Position numbers and translations under genes: made by a program
Notes under the pieces: model-generated
What the model was told of the DNA's origin: nothing
Database searches by the model: none
Seen by the model: only the letters and a program-made list of their open reading frames with translations
Assembly: GCA_944324085.1 (NCBI GenBank)
Contig: CALUUX010000079.1
Coordinates: forward strand, 1 to 54,735
Reading direction: 5' to 3'
Origin: an uncultured Mailhella sp.
GTDB lineage: Bacteria > Desulfobacterota > Desulfovibrionia > Desulfovibrionales > Desulfovibrionaceae
DNA: 54,735 bases
Part shown: one piece after another, positions 15,838 to 24,383 of the stretch
Numbering within the stretch: position 1 is the first letter of the stretch
Layout of the letters: each line of letters starts with the position of its first letter

Positions 15838-16428
15838 ATGCCCATACTTCACTTACTCCGTCACGGAACACTTCCCCCCAATCCGGAACGTCGCTTTGTC
15901 GGCCAACGCGATCTTCCGCTCTCCGAAACCGGTCGACGTCAAGCCGCTTTTTATCGGCATGAGCTTGCCGACATTCCTCTAAAAGAAGTCTGGTCCTCCG
16001 ACCTGTCACGCTGTCGCGAAATGACGGCCATTGTCATGGCTGGCCGCAAGACGCCTGTCTATTTCGATCAGGCCTTTCGTGAAATTAGACTGGGCTTCTG
16101 GGAAGGGCTGACCAAAGCCGAAGTGGACGCTCGTTTTCCCGGAGCCGTCGCCGCCCGAGGTCAGGATTTCTGGAATTACGCTCCCCTCGGAGGCGAGTCC
16201 TTTGCCATGCTCGCCCATCGCGTCCTTCCTGCGCTGCGACGCCGCCTCGACGCCTTGGATAAGAACGACCATGCGCTTCTCATCGCGCACGCGGGCGTAA
16301 ATAAAGTGATTCTCATGCGCTACATGGCTCTTGGCATGCAAGACTTCTTTACCCTGCCCCAACCGTATGCCGCTTACGCCGCGCTTTCCTACTCCCCGGA
16401 TGACCTTGCCTTGCTTCCCGAATCGTAA
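15838..16428 (+). CDS. Histidine phosphatase family protein (phosphoglycerate mutase-like)
   Basis: 196-residue member of the histidine phosphatase superfamily. The catalytic RHG is at the N-terminus (ILHLLRHG), followed by the usual GQRDLPLSETGRRQA substrate loop, the phosphate-binding arginine in SSDLSRCREMTA, the acid in FREIRLGFWEG and the second catalytic histidine in LLIAHAGVNKV. The family includes CobC (alpha-ribazole phosphatase) and GpmB-type enzymes, and exact substrates cannot be read from sequence. AAGGA precedes ATG. It lies between the modABC genes and the molybdenum-hydroxylase cluster, so a cofactor-related phosphatase is possible. Confidence 0.88.
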   Translation: MPILHLLRHGTLPPNPERRFVGQRDLPLSETGRRQAAFYRHELADIPLKEVWSSDLSRCREMTAIVMAGRKTPVYFDQAFREIRLGFWEGLTKAEVDARFPGAVAARGQDFWNYAPLGGESFAMLAHRVLPALRRRLDALDKNDHALLIAHAGVNKVILMRYMALGMQDFFTLPQPYAAYAALSYSPDDLALLPES

Positions 16429-16844
16429 AGGACAAACCGCCCAACCATTGCAATATCTTTATCCACTTTCTGGTTCATCAGTGGCCTTTCTCCTCGCTTT
16501 TCGTTTCAAAAACGCATTTTGAAAAAAGCGGCTTTTGCGAAACGTCCCTGACTCCATATAAGATGCGTTATGAAAAGTATTTCAAAATAAAAATTCTTCC
16601 ATTATGCAGTTTTCGCCCTTTCGACTTATTTCAAAAATAGAGTAAATTTACAGTGGAAATTTTTTTTATCATTATTTTTCATTACAAAATGTAATTTTTA
16701 TTATTATTTAACAATAGATATGAAATAGAACCATATTGTGATTTAAATTTCAATTTATCTTTCTCTATTTTGAAAAAAGTATCATTAATTTTCCTCAAAT
16801 ATCTTGACGAAAAATTTTCGTTTCAATATGCTTACAGCAAGTTT
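16429..16844 (+). promoter_or_regulatory. AT-rich intergenic region with promoter of the molybdenum-hydroxylase locus
   Basis: No gene is seen. From about 16540 to 16830 the DNA is far more AT-rich than its surroundings. It holds two palindromes, TGAAA/TTTCA at 16571-16584 and ATTACA-AAA-TGTAAT at 16681-16695, which could be operators. A sigma-70-like promoter TTGACG (16804-16809), 17 bases, TATGCT (16827-16832) would start a transcript just before the candidate riboswitch. The regulator is unknown. Confidence 0.5.
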
Positions 16845-17040
16845 TCGAGTCTGATCCTGCTAAAGCATTTGCCATGCAGACAGACCTGAACCTTCGAGGT
16901 TCACAGGGTATGGCGGGAAACGGCCTTGCCTCCAGGAATGCTCCGGCATGGAAAGAAAACATGGACGAACGGCATGGTTCCGGCTCTTCCCCTTGGCCCT
17001 TCGCCACAAAAGCCGGTTCCAAGCTCTAGTGTATTTCTTT
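16845..17040 (+). ncRNA. Probable Moco-type riboswitch leader
   Basis: The roughly 200-nt leader upstream of the MoeA-like gene is rich in nested hairpins. GCCAT (16871-16875) pairs with ATGGC (16910-16914) around a 7-bp hairpin TGAACCT/AGGTTCA (16887-16903). ATGC/GCAT encloses TCCG (16938-16949). CCGGCT (16980-16985) pairs with AGCCGG (17011-17016). The unpaired strings GGGAAACGG, TTGCCTCC, GCTCCG and GGAAAG, in this order, resemble my recollection of the Moco RNA motif, which senses molybdenum (or tungsten) cofactor upstream of Moco genes. The location before molybdopterin-binding and mop genes supports this. Not checked against the Rfam model. Confidence 0.6.
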
Positions 17041-17058
17041 CTATCAACGAGCCTTTAT

Positions 17059-18090
17059 ATGTCCAAAATAGCCATGACCACCATCCCCGTCGCCCAAGCC
17101 GTGGGTACGGTACTTTGTCACGATATCACCCGCATCGAACCCGGCGTCCAAAAAGGGCCAGTGTTCCGCAAGGGACACGTCATCCGCGAAGAAGACATCC
17201 CTGTTCTCCTCAGCGTGGGAAAGGAAAATCTTTATGTGTACGAGCCGCGCCCCGGTCAGGTTCACGAAAACGACGCCGCCGTCCGCATCGGCAACGCCGT
17301 GATCGGAAAAAACATCGCATTTTCCGATATAAAAGAAGGTCGCATCAACTTTCTCGCCGCCGCCCACGGTCTTCTGCGCGTGGACGTGGACGCGCTCGCC
17401 CGAGTGAACGCATGCGAGGAAATCGTGCTCGCCACGCTGCACACCATGCAGGAAGTGAAAAAAGGTCAGGCCGTCGGCGGCACTCGCATCATTCCCCTGC
17501 TTATTGAAGACGAAAAAATTACCCGTCTGGAACACTCCGTCACCGGACCCGTGTTGGAGGTTCTTCCCTTCCGCGCCCTCCGCGTAGGGATGGTCACCAC
17601 CGGCAACGAAGTTTACAGCGGTCGCATCAAGGACGCCTTTGGTCCTGTGATCAGACAAAAATTTGAAAGCCTGGGAAGCACCGTCATCGGACAAACCTTC
17701 TCCGACGACTCCATCGACATGACCGTGGCGGGGATCCGTAACTTTATCGCCGACGGCGCGGACATGGTGGTCTGCACAGGCGGCATGTCCGTTGATCCCG
17801 ACGACCGCACTCCTGCCGCCATCCGCGCGGCGGGCGGCACGGTGGTCACCTACGGGGCTCCCACGTTCCCTGGAGCCATGTTCCTTCTGGCTTACATCAA
17901 CAATATTCCGGTACTGGGTCTTCCAGGCTGCGTCATGTACCACAGAGCGAGCATTTTCGATCTGGTGGTGCCGCGCCTTCTGGCCGGAATTCCCGTCACC
18001 CGGGAAGACATCGTGGCCCTCGGCCATGGAGGTTTTTGCGCAGGCTGCGGCGAGTGCCGCTACCCGAACTGCGCCTTCGGCAAAAACTGA
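17059..18090 (+). CDS. MoeA/CinA-like molybdopterin-binding protein with C-terminal cysteine motif
   Basis: 343-residue protein. The first ~55 residues (VAQAVGTVLCHDITRI, GPVFRKGHVIREEDIPVLLSVGK) match the N-terminus of MoeA-like proteins. Residues about 180-320 are a MoCF_biosynth (MoaB/MogA/MoeA) domain with VGMVTTGNEVYSGRI, DMVVCTGGMSVDPDD and PVLGLPGCVMYHRASIFD. It probably binds molybdopterin or handles its adenylate or metal insertion. The extreme C-terminus has a cysteine cluster, CAGCGECRYPNC, which could bind Fe-S or zinc. ATG at 17059 is chosen; an in-frame ATG at 16948 would lie inside the structured leader. The ribosome-binding site is poor (ACGAG), which fits leader control. mop follows by 80 bases. 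Confidence 0.87.
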   Translation: MSKIAMTTIPVAQAVGTVLCHDITRIEPGVQKGPVFRKGHVIREEDIPVLLSVGKENLYVYEPRPGQVHENDAAVRIGNAVIGKNIAFSDIKEGRINFLAAAHGLLRVDVDALARVNACEEIVLATLHTMQEVKKGQAVGGTRIIPLLIEDEKITRLEHSVTGPVLEVLPFRALRVGMVTTGNEVYSGRIKDAFGPVIRQKFESLGSTVIGQTFSDDSIDMTVAGIRNFIADGADMVVCTGGMSVDPDDRTPAAIRAAGGTVVTYGAPTFPGAMFLLAYINNIPVLGLPGCVMYHRASIFDLVVPRLLAGIPVTREDIVALGHGGFCAGCGECRYPNCAFGKN

Positions 18091-18170
18091 TCTTCCCGAA
18101 TCGGCCCGTATTCGGGCGTTCCGCCTTTGCGGCCGCCCCTCCTCTGGATTCCTCTTACAAGGAGCTGCCC

Positions 18171-20909
18171 ATGTTCATCAAATCCCTTCTTGTCAACGGC
18201 ATACGTCGTCAGGTGCTTGTCAACGCGGACGACTCGCTTGCCAACGTCCTGCGCGATCAGCTGCAGCTTACCAGCGTGAAGCTGGGCTGTGAAAAGGGTC
18301 ACTGCGGCGCATGCAGCGTCATCCTTAACGGCAAGCTCACGCGTACTTGCGTGCTGAAGATGAAGCGAGTGCCCGATGACGCCACCATCATCACGCTGGA
18401 AGGCATCGGAACGCCGGATCATCTCCATCCCCTCCAGGAAGCGTGGATTTTCCATGGCGCGGCTCAGTGCGGCTTCTGCACGCCCGGCTTCATCGTGGCG
18501 GCCTACGCGCTTCTGCAGGAAAATCCCTCTCCCACCAGAGAAGAAGTGCGCGACTGGTTCCAGAAGAATCGCAACGTCTGCCGCTGCACCGGCTACATTC
18601 CGATCATCAACGCCGTCATGGACGCCGCCGCCGTCATGCGCGGTGACAAGGACATTGAGGAAATCCGCTACAAGGAACCCGCCGAAGGCCATCATCTTGG
18701 CTCCACCAAGCCTCGTCCCAGCGCCGTGGCCAAGGTGACTGGAACCGCGGAATTCGGCGCCGACGCCACCGTTCACATGCCGGCCAACACCCTGCATCTG
18801 GCTCTGGCTCAGGCCAAGGTTTCCCACGCCAACATCAAGGGCATCGACACCTCCGAAGCCGAAAAAATGCCCGGCGTGTTCCGCGTTCTCACCCATAAGG
18901 ACGTCAAGGGCAAAAACCGCATCACCGGCCTCATCACCTTCCCCGACAACAAGGGTGACGGCTGGGATCGGCCCATCCTCAACGACACGAAGGTATTCCA
19001 GTACGGCGACGCTCTGGCCATCGTCTGCGCCGATACCGAATGTCATGCCCGCGCAGCCGCCGAAAAGGTGAAGTTCGACCTTGAACTGCTGCCCGAGTAC
19101 ATGGACGCCCCTTCGGCCATGGCTCCCGACGCCATCGAAATCCATCCCGGAACCCCGAACATCTACTATGAACCTCATATCGAAAAAGGCGCGGAGACCG
19201 CTCCCTTCTTCGACGATCCTGACAACGTCTGGGTTGAAGACAGTTTCTACACCCAGCGTCAGCCTCACCTCAACATTGAGCCCGACGTCGGCTACGGCTA
19301 CATCAACGATAAGGGGCAGGTGGTCATTCACTCCAAGTCCATCGGCCTGCATCTGCACGCTCTCATGATCGCTCCCGGTCTCGGACTTGAATTCCCCAAG
19401 GATCTCGTGATGGTGCAGAACACCACCGGCGGCACCTTCGGCTACAAGTTCAGCCCCACCATGGAAGCCCTCATCGGCGTGGCCGTCATGGCCACCGGCC
19501 GTCCCTGCCACCTGCGCTACAACTATGAACAGCAGCAGCAGTACACCGGAAAGCGTTCGCCCTTCTGGACCACCGTGCGCATGGCCGCCGACAAAAAAAC
19601 CGGCAAGTTGAAGGCCATGGAAACCGACTGGACCTGCGATCACGGCCCCTACTCCGAATTCGGCGATCTGCTCACCCTGCGCGGCGCGCAGTTCATCGGC
19701 GCAGGCTATGGCATTCCGAACATCCGCGGCAACGGCCGCACCGTGGCCACCAACCACGCCTGGGGCGCGGCCTTCCGCGGCTACGGCGGTCCCGAATCGG
19801 AATTCCCCTCCGAAGTGCTCATGGACGAACTGGCGGAAAAGCTGGGCATGGATCCCTTCGATCTGCGCTACATCAACTGTTACCGTGAAGGCGACACCAC
19901 GCCTACCGGTCAGAAGCCCGAAGTGATGAGCCTGCCCGAAATGTTCGACAAGCTCCGTCCTCTCTATGAGGCCGCCAAGAAACGCGTAAAGGAAGAATCC
20001 ACGGATGAAGTCAAGCGCGGCGTGGGTCTCGCCCTTGCCGTGTACGGCGCCGGTCTCGACGGCCCCGACTCCTCCGAAGCCTGGGCGGAACTCAACCCCG
20101 ACGGCACCGTGACCATCGGCTGCTCTTGGGAAGATCACGGTCAGGGCGCGGATTCCGGCGCGCAGTGCACCGCTCACGAAGCCCTGCGTCCTCTGGGCAT
20201 CAAGGTGGACGACATCCATCTCGTGCTGAACGACACCAGCAAGACCCCGAACTCCGGCCCCGCCGGCGGTTCCCGCTCGCAGGTGATGACCGGCAACGCC
20301 ATCCGCGTGGCCTGCGAACAGCTCATTGAAGCCATGCGCAAGCCCGAAGGCGGCTTCTATACCTATGAGGAAATGAAGGCTGAGGGTCGCGACGTGCATC
20401 AGGACGGCAAGTGGACCGCTCCCGTGCAGGGCTGCGGTGAAAACTGCCAGGGCGATCCCTTCGCCTGCTACATGTACGGCCTGTTTATGGCGGAAGTCGC
20501 CGTGGAACTCGCCACCGGCAAGACCAAGGTGGAAAAGATGACCATGGTTGCCGATATCGGCACCGTGGTGAACAAGCTCATCACCGACGGTCAGATCTGG
20601 GGCGGTCTCGCTCAGGGCATCGGCCTTGCGCTGTCCGAAGACTATGAGGACATCAAAAAGCACAGCACCATGCTCGGAGCCGGTATCCCCTATCCCAAGG
20701 ATATCCCGGACAACATGGAGATCATCTATGTGGAGAGCAAGCGTCCCGACGGTCCGTTCGGAGCGTCCGGCACGGGCGAAATTCCGCTGTGCGGACCGCA
20801 CCCCGCCATCATTAACGCTATCTACAACGCCTGCGGCGTCCGTATCACGCACCTGCCCGCCTATCCTGAAAAGGTGTTGGCCGGTCTGAAGGAAAAGGCC
20901 GCGAAGTAA
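18171..20909 (+). CDS. mop: Molybdenum aldehyde oxidoreductase, Mop/xanthine oxidase family
   Basis: 912-residue single-chain Mo-hydroxylase oxidising aldehydes to acids and passing electrons through two [2Fe-2S] clusters. Cluster cysteines are C40, C45, C48, C60 and C100, C103, C137, C139, the same numbers I recall for D. gigas Mop (907 residues). There is no FAD domain. The Mo domains contain HSKSIGLHLH, RYNYEQQQQYTGKRSP, GPYSEFGDLLTLRGAQFIG, WEDHGQGAD and, near residue 870, the catalytic glutamate in GASGTGE. The cofactor in this family is molybdopterin cytosine dinucleotide. AAGGAG lies 8 bases before ATG. Codon choice (AAG, GAC, CTG) looks more biased than in neighbours, suggesting high expression. 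Followed by a strong hairpin. Confidence 0.97.
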   Translation: MFIKSLLVNGIRRQVLVNADDSLANVLRDQLQLTSVKLGCEKGHCGACSVILNGKLTRTCVLKMKRVPDDATIITLEGIGTPDHLHPLQEAWIFHGAAQCGFCTPGFIVAAYALLQENPSPTREEVRDWFQKNRNVCRCTGYIPIINAVMDAAAVMRGDKDIEEIRYKEPAEGHHLGSTKPRPSAVAKVTGTAEFGADATVHMPANTLHLALAQAKVSHANIKGIDTSEAEKMPGVFRVLTHKDVKGKNRITGLITFPDNKGDGWDRPILNDTKVFQYGDALAIVCADTECHARAAAEKVKFDLELLPEYMDAPSAMAPDAIEIHPGTPNIYYEPHIEKGAETAPFFDDPDNVWVEDSFYTQRQPHLNIEPDVGYGYINDKGQVVIHSKSIGLHLHALMIAPGLGLEFPKDLVMVQNTTGGTFGYKFSPTMEALIGVAVMATGRPCHLRYNYEQQQQYTGKRSPFWTTVRMAADKKTGKLKAMETDWTCDHGPYSEFGDLLTLRGAQFIGAGYGIPNIRGNGRTVATNHAWGAAFRGYGGPESEFPSEVLMDELAEKLGMDPFDLRYINCYREGDTTPTGQKPEVMSLPEMFDKLRPLYEAAKKRVKEESTDEVKRGVGLALAVYGAGLDGPDSSEAWAELNPDGTVTIGCSWEDHGQGADSGAQCTAHEALRPLGIKVDDIHLVLNDTSKTPNSGPAGGSRSQVMTGNAIRVACEQLIEAMRKPEGGFYTYEEMKAEGRDVHQDGKWTAPVQGCGENCQGDPFACYMYGLFMAEVAVELATGKTKVEKMTMVADIGTVVNKLITDGQIWGGLAQGIGLALSEDYEDIKKHSTMLGAGIPYPKDIPDNMEIIYVESKRPDGPFGASGTGEIPLCGPHPAIINAIYNACGVRITHLPAYPEKVLAGLKEKAAK

Positions 20910-20918
20910 CCCGATATC

Positions 20919-20962
20919 CGGGGTCGGAGAACGCTTTCTGGCATCTCCGGCCCCGCCCTTTT
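20919..20962 (+). terminator. Terminator or attenuator after mop
   Basis: A 12-bp stem CGGGGTCGGAGA / TCTCCGGCCCCG (20919-20930 with 20944-20955, one G-T pair) is followed after CCC by TTTT. It lies 10 bases past mop and 50 before the next gene. Partial read-through would give mop more transcript than the accessory genes. Confidence 0.7.
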
Positions 20963-21011
20963 CTGCCCGGACGAGCACCGGGCAGTCTTTTCTTGTTTTC
21001 GAGGTGCCGCT

Positions 21012-23351
21012 GTGCTGGAACAAAGCCAATTGCATGCCATTGAATCCCGCTGCACGCAGGAAGCCGCGCCGCGTTGCCGCACGGCCTGTCCGCTCGACAT
21101 GGACGTGCGCGCCTTTCTCGACCATCTTGCCGCAGGTAACATGCGTGACGCCAGAAAACTGCTGGAGCGTCACCTGCCCCTGCCAGGCATTATGACGGCC
21201 GTCTGCGATCATCCCTGCGAAAACGCCTGTCTCCGGCGCGACCTCGGCGGAGGTATTGCCGTTTCCGCGCTGGAACGCTTCTGCATGAGCGCGGTCTCCA
21301 CGCAGACAAAACCGCTCATCCGTCCGCCTAAAGGGCAAAAACTCGCCGTTCTCGGCGCGGGTCTGGCCGGGCTCACCGCCGCTTTTGACATTTCCCACAA
21401 AGGCTTTGCCGTCACCGTCTATCACGAGGGTGAAAAAGAAGACGCTTTGCGCGCCGCCTTTCCCGCACTTGACGACTCCACGATGAGCGAAGACCTGCGC
21501 GCCCTGGAAAAGTTTCATGTCAGCTTTGTTTCCACCGTTCTCGACGAATCCCTTCTTGCCCGGTGTTCGGAAGAGTTCGGGGCTATTTTCGTTGACGCCT
21601 CGGTATGCTCATTCGCCCCAGCCAAGGACGCTGTCGACGGCTCGACGCTGGTATGGAAAGAAAAAATTTGCTGCGGCGGGTGGACGTCGCAAACTCCCAC
21701 GGGCGCGCGTTACGCGTCGGCATCCTCACAGGCGGGAGACGGCCGCAAGGCTGGCATCACGATTCAACGCCTCATGACCGGCGTCTCCCTTGTGGCAGCC
21801 CGTGAAGGCGAAAACCGAGAAAATCGCCTGCACACGCCATTGGACGGCGTCTCTCCTCTCCCTCGAGTCGTTCCCGCCGGCGACGCCTATACGGAAGAAG
21901 AAGCCCGTCGGGAAGCCGACCGCTGCCTGCGCTGTTCGTGCATGCAATGCGTCAAGGAATGTCCGTTTCTTCAAAAATATAAGGAATTTCCCCGTATCTA
22001 CGCGCGCAAGATCTACAATAATGCTTCCGTCGTACGCGGCACCCGTACGGCCAACGTCATCATGAACGGATGCGCCTTGTGCGGGCAGTGCGAAGTCATC
22101 TGCCCCGAACGCTTTTCCATGGCCGATCTGTGTCTTCAGGCGCGACAAGACGCCGTGGAACGAGACGTCATGCCGGCGTCCGCTCATGAATTCGCATTGG
22201 AAGATATGGCGCAGGCCAGCGGACCTGAAAGCGCGTTTCTTTTGGAAGATCAGAACGCGGTCGCTCAGGGCACGCACGGAACCAGCATGTTTTTCCCAGG
22301 CTGCCAGCTTGCGGCTTCGCGCGGCAATCAGGTACTCGCCATATATCGTTTTCTGCGTGAGGCTCTGCCCGGCGGCGTTTCTTTGTACAGCACATGCTGT
22401 GGCATTCCGGCTCACTGGGCGGGACGAGAAAAACTTTTCGACGAACACGCCTCCATCCTGCGCAAAGACTGGGAAGCCTGCGGAAAACCGGAAATCCTGG
22501 CCGCCTGCTCCTCCTGCATGGCCGCGCTGAAAAAAGCGTTGCCCGAAGCGACCGTCATCCCTCTCTGGTCAAAGATTGATGCGCTCATCGCGGAGCCCTT
22601 TGTCTGTTCCGCTCCGAAAACCATGAGCGTCCAGGATCCCTGCGGCGCGCGACACGATCATGAGTGGCAAAGAGCCGTGCGTTCTCTGGCCGCCAAGGCC
22701 GGAATTCAGATCCATGAAGCAACGCGTGCCGGCGAAGAAAGCGCGTGCTGCGGGTACGGCGGTCTGGTGTGGAACGCCCAGCCCGACCTGGCGGATGCCA
22801 TGGCCCAAAAACGAGCCGGAGAATTTTCCTTTCCCATACTGACCTCCTGCATCATGTGTCATGACCGCTTTGCCACGGAAACGGAAAGCTGGCACCTTTT
22901 TGACGTTCTTCCTCAAACGGCCAACGCCGATCTTCACCAGGAAAAATCCGCGCCTGGCCTTTCCGCACGCAGAGCCGGACGCGCCGCGTTGAAGGAAGCG
23001 GCGCTGGAAGAATTCCTCGGTCAAAAGCCCTCAAACAGGTATGACAACGAACCGATTCTCCTTCGCATTCCTGATTCCGTGCAGCGGGCCATGGAATGTC
23101 GATACATTCTGAGGCAGGACGCTGTTGAAGCCGTCGCAGGCATAGAGAAAAGCGGGGCCAAGTTTCTCAACAGAGAAAATAATCATATTCTCGGTTCATG
23201 GAGGCCGCGTAACGTGACCTTCTGGGTGGAATATGTCGTCGACGATGACGGAGGGTTCACGCTGATCAACGCATGGTGTCACCGTATGGTGGTAGCCGGC
23301 GCCATTCAACCGGCGACAAAAGTCATCATGGAAGAAAAGGTGCATGCCTGA
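21012..23351 (+). CDS. Pyridine nucleotide-disulfide oxidoreductase/dicluster protein with HdrB-like CCG domains
   Basis: 779-residue multidomain redox protein. Residues ~20-95 resemble the Fe-S N-terminus of GltD (RTACPLDMDVRAFL, CDHPCENACLR). A Rossmann FAD motif follows (VLGAGLAGLTAAFDI). The flavin/NAD part is short, ending GDGRKAGITIQRLMTGVSL. Next are two ferredoxin-like cluster motifs (CLRCSCMQCVKECP and CALCGQCEVICP), then two HdrB/GlpC-type CCG domains (CCGIPAHWAG and CCGYGGLVWN). The last ~90 residues form a domain I do not recognise. It likely accepts electrons from Mop or serves cofactor activation. The start is GTG at 21012 with GAGGTG upstream. Relatives adjoin mop in Desulfovibrio. 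Whether it uses NAD(P)H is uncertain. Confidence 0.85.
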   Translation: MLEQSQLHAIESRCTQEAAPRCRTACPLDMDVRAFLDHLAAGNMRDARKLLERHLPLPGIMTAVCDHPCENACLRRDLGGGIAVSALERFCMSAVSTQTKPLIRPPKGQKLAVLGAGLAGLTAAFDISHKGFAVTVYHEGEKEDALRAAFPALDDSTMSEDLRALEKFHVSFVSTVLDESLLARCSEEFGAIFVDASVCSFAPAKDAVDGSTLVWKEKICCGGWTSQTPTGARYASASSQAGDGRKAGITIQRLMTGVSLVAAREGENRENRLHTPLDGVSPLPRVVPAGDAYTEEEARREADRCLRCSCMQCVKECPFLQKYKEFPRIYARKIYNNASVVRGTRTANVIMNGCALCGQCEVICPERFSMADLCLQARQDAVERDVMPASAHEFALEDMAQASGPESAFLLEDQNAVAQGTHGTSMFFPGCQLAASRGNQVLAIYRFLREALPGGVSLYSTCCGIPAHWAGREKLFDEHASILRKDWEACGKPEILAACSSCMAALKKALPEATVIPLWSKIDALIAEPFVCSAPKTMSVQDPCGARHDHEWQRAVRSLAAKAGIQIHEATRAGEESACCGYGGLVWNAQPDLADAMAQKRAGEFSFPILTSCIMCHDRFATETESWHLFDVLPQTANADLHQEKSAPGLSARRAGRAALKEAALEEFLGQKPSNRYDNEPILLRIPDSVQRAMECRYILRQDAVEAVAGIEKSGAKFLNRENNHILGSWRPRNVTFWVEYVVDDDGGFTLINAWCHRMVVAGAIQPATKVIMEEKVHA

Positions 23352-23389
23352 TCCCATCCATTTTCCAAACAGCAAACGAGGTGTTCACG

Positions 23390-23605
23390 ATGGGTCTGGA
23401 ACCGAACTTCACGCCTGACGGCGGAGACTGGATATGCGCAAAATGTCATGTGCCGCTCGAACAAATTAAAGTTCAGGCATTGTATATGCACAGCGCGTTT
23501 GACGTCATTCTGCCCCGTTGCCCTTCCTGCGGACTGACGCTGATCCCCCAGTCGCTGGCGGAAGGAAAAATGGCGGAAGTGGAAGCCCTACTGGAAGATA
23601 AGTGA
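23390..23605 (+). CDS. Small rubredoxin-like redox protein (DVU_1557-type family)
   Basis: 71-residue protein with two CxxC pairs, C16-A-K-C19 and C44-P-S-C47, spaced as in rubredoxin-like or zinc-ribbon folds. Between them is LEQIKVQALYMHSAFDVILP. It could bind iron for electron transfer or zinc structurally. Start ATG 23390 follows ACGAGGTG; an open frame continues upstream but overlaps the previous gene's end without a site. It ends one base before the methyltransferase start. Desulfovibrio mop loci carry the same small gene in the same place, to my recollection, described only as a 'redox protein'. Confidence 0.82.
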   Translation: MGLEPNFTPDGGDWICAKCHVPLEQIKVQALYMHSAFDVILPRCPSCGLTLIPQSLAEGKMAEVEALLEDK

Positions 23606-23606
23606 C

Positions 23607-24383
23607 ATGTCCGCCGCTGATCCCCTGTACGCTTCCCCGCTGTTTCAACAAATCGCCGGGGGAACCTGGCGACCGGGCGGGCTCGCGCTTACCCGCCACG
23701 CTCTGGAACTGTGCGCCTTTCCGCCACGCTCAGAAATTTTGGACATCGGATGCGGACAAGGCGCAAGCCTCGCGCTTCTACGCGAGTTGGGAATGAACGG
23801 CACGGGCCTGGATAACACTTGTTCTCTTACCGAAGATTTCCCGTTCGTGCGGGCAGACGCGCAGGATCCGCCGTTTCCCGACGCTTCCTTTGACGGAATT
23901 CTGTGCGAATGCGTGCTCTCCCTCCTTCCCGACGCGGAACAAGCTCTGCGTCGCTTTGTCTCGATACTGCGCCCGAAAGGCAAACTGCTGCTTTCCGAGC
24001 TGTATCTTCGGCAGGAGACAACGATTCTCCCGGACAAAGCATGGATAGGATCCTCATGCCTTACTGGAGCGCGCACCCGACAGGGACTTGAACGTCTGCT
24101 CCAGAAAAGCGGCTTCGATCTGCTCCATACTGAGGATCATACCGCCTGCCTGAAAGAACTGGCCGCTCGATTGCTCTGGTACGGCGACGCGTCTCTCAAA
24201 AATCTCCTGCATAGAAAAAACGACGCCGCAGAACCCCTGAGCGGTCCCGCTGGAAGCTGCGCATGCGGAGCCGTCAGATCTGGCGGCCTTCGATACGGCT
24301 ACGGTTTGTGGATCGCGACGCCCTCGAGTCGCTCAGTCTGCCCCGACGAGGATACGTTTTCCGGGGAAAACTTGCGCACATAA
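23607..24383 (+). CDS. trsM: SAM-dependent methyltransferase of the mop locus (TrsM/DVU_1556-type)
   Basis: 258-residue class I methyltransferase. Motif I is ILDIGCGQGASLALL; the acidic loop and motif IV follow in ADAQDPPFPDASFDGILCECVLSLL, with RPKGKLLLSELYLR as motif VI. The segment SSCLTGARTRQGLERLL and the late CACGAVRSGGLRYGYGLWIA appear to be family-specific. The substrate is unknown; proximity to a radical SAM protein suggests they act in sequence. The C-terminal ~20 residues after GLWIA look unconserved. Separated from the previous gene by one base, and from the next by 231 bases in which I see no gene. Confidence 0.82.
   Translation: MSAADPLYASPLFQQIAGGTWRPGGLALTRHALELCAFPPRSEILDIGCGQGASLALLRELGMNGTGLDNTCSLTEDFPFVRADAQDPPFPDASFDGILCECVLSLLPDAEQALRRFVSILRPKGKLLLSELYLRQETTILPDKAWIGSSCLTGARTRQGLERLLQKSGFDLLHTEDHTACLKELAARLLWYGDASLKNLLHRKNDAAEPLSGPAGSCACGAVRSGGLRYGYGLWIATPSSRSVCPDEDTFSGENLRT

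Noticed and set aside
16948..17058. Earlier start for the MoeA-like protein
   Set aside because: The extra residues would be encoded by the structured leader, and lack MoeA similarity; the conserved N-terminus begins at 17059.
18060..21518. Very long open frame (over 1100 codons) on the minus strand opposite mop
   Set aside because: It mirrors mop exactly. It is open only because mop has strongly biased GC-ending codons; the translation is rich in Gly/His/Val/Arg with no recognisable motif and no ribosome-binding site.
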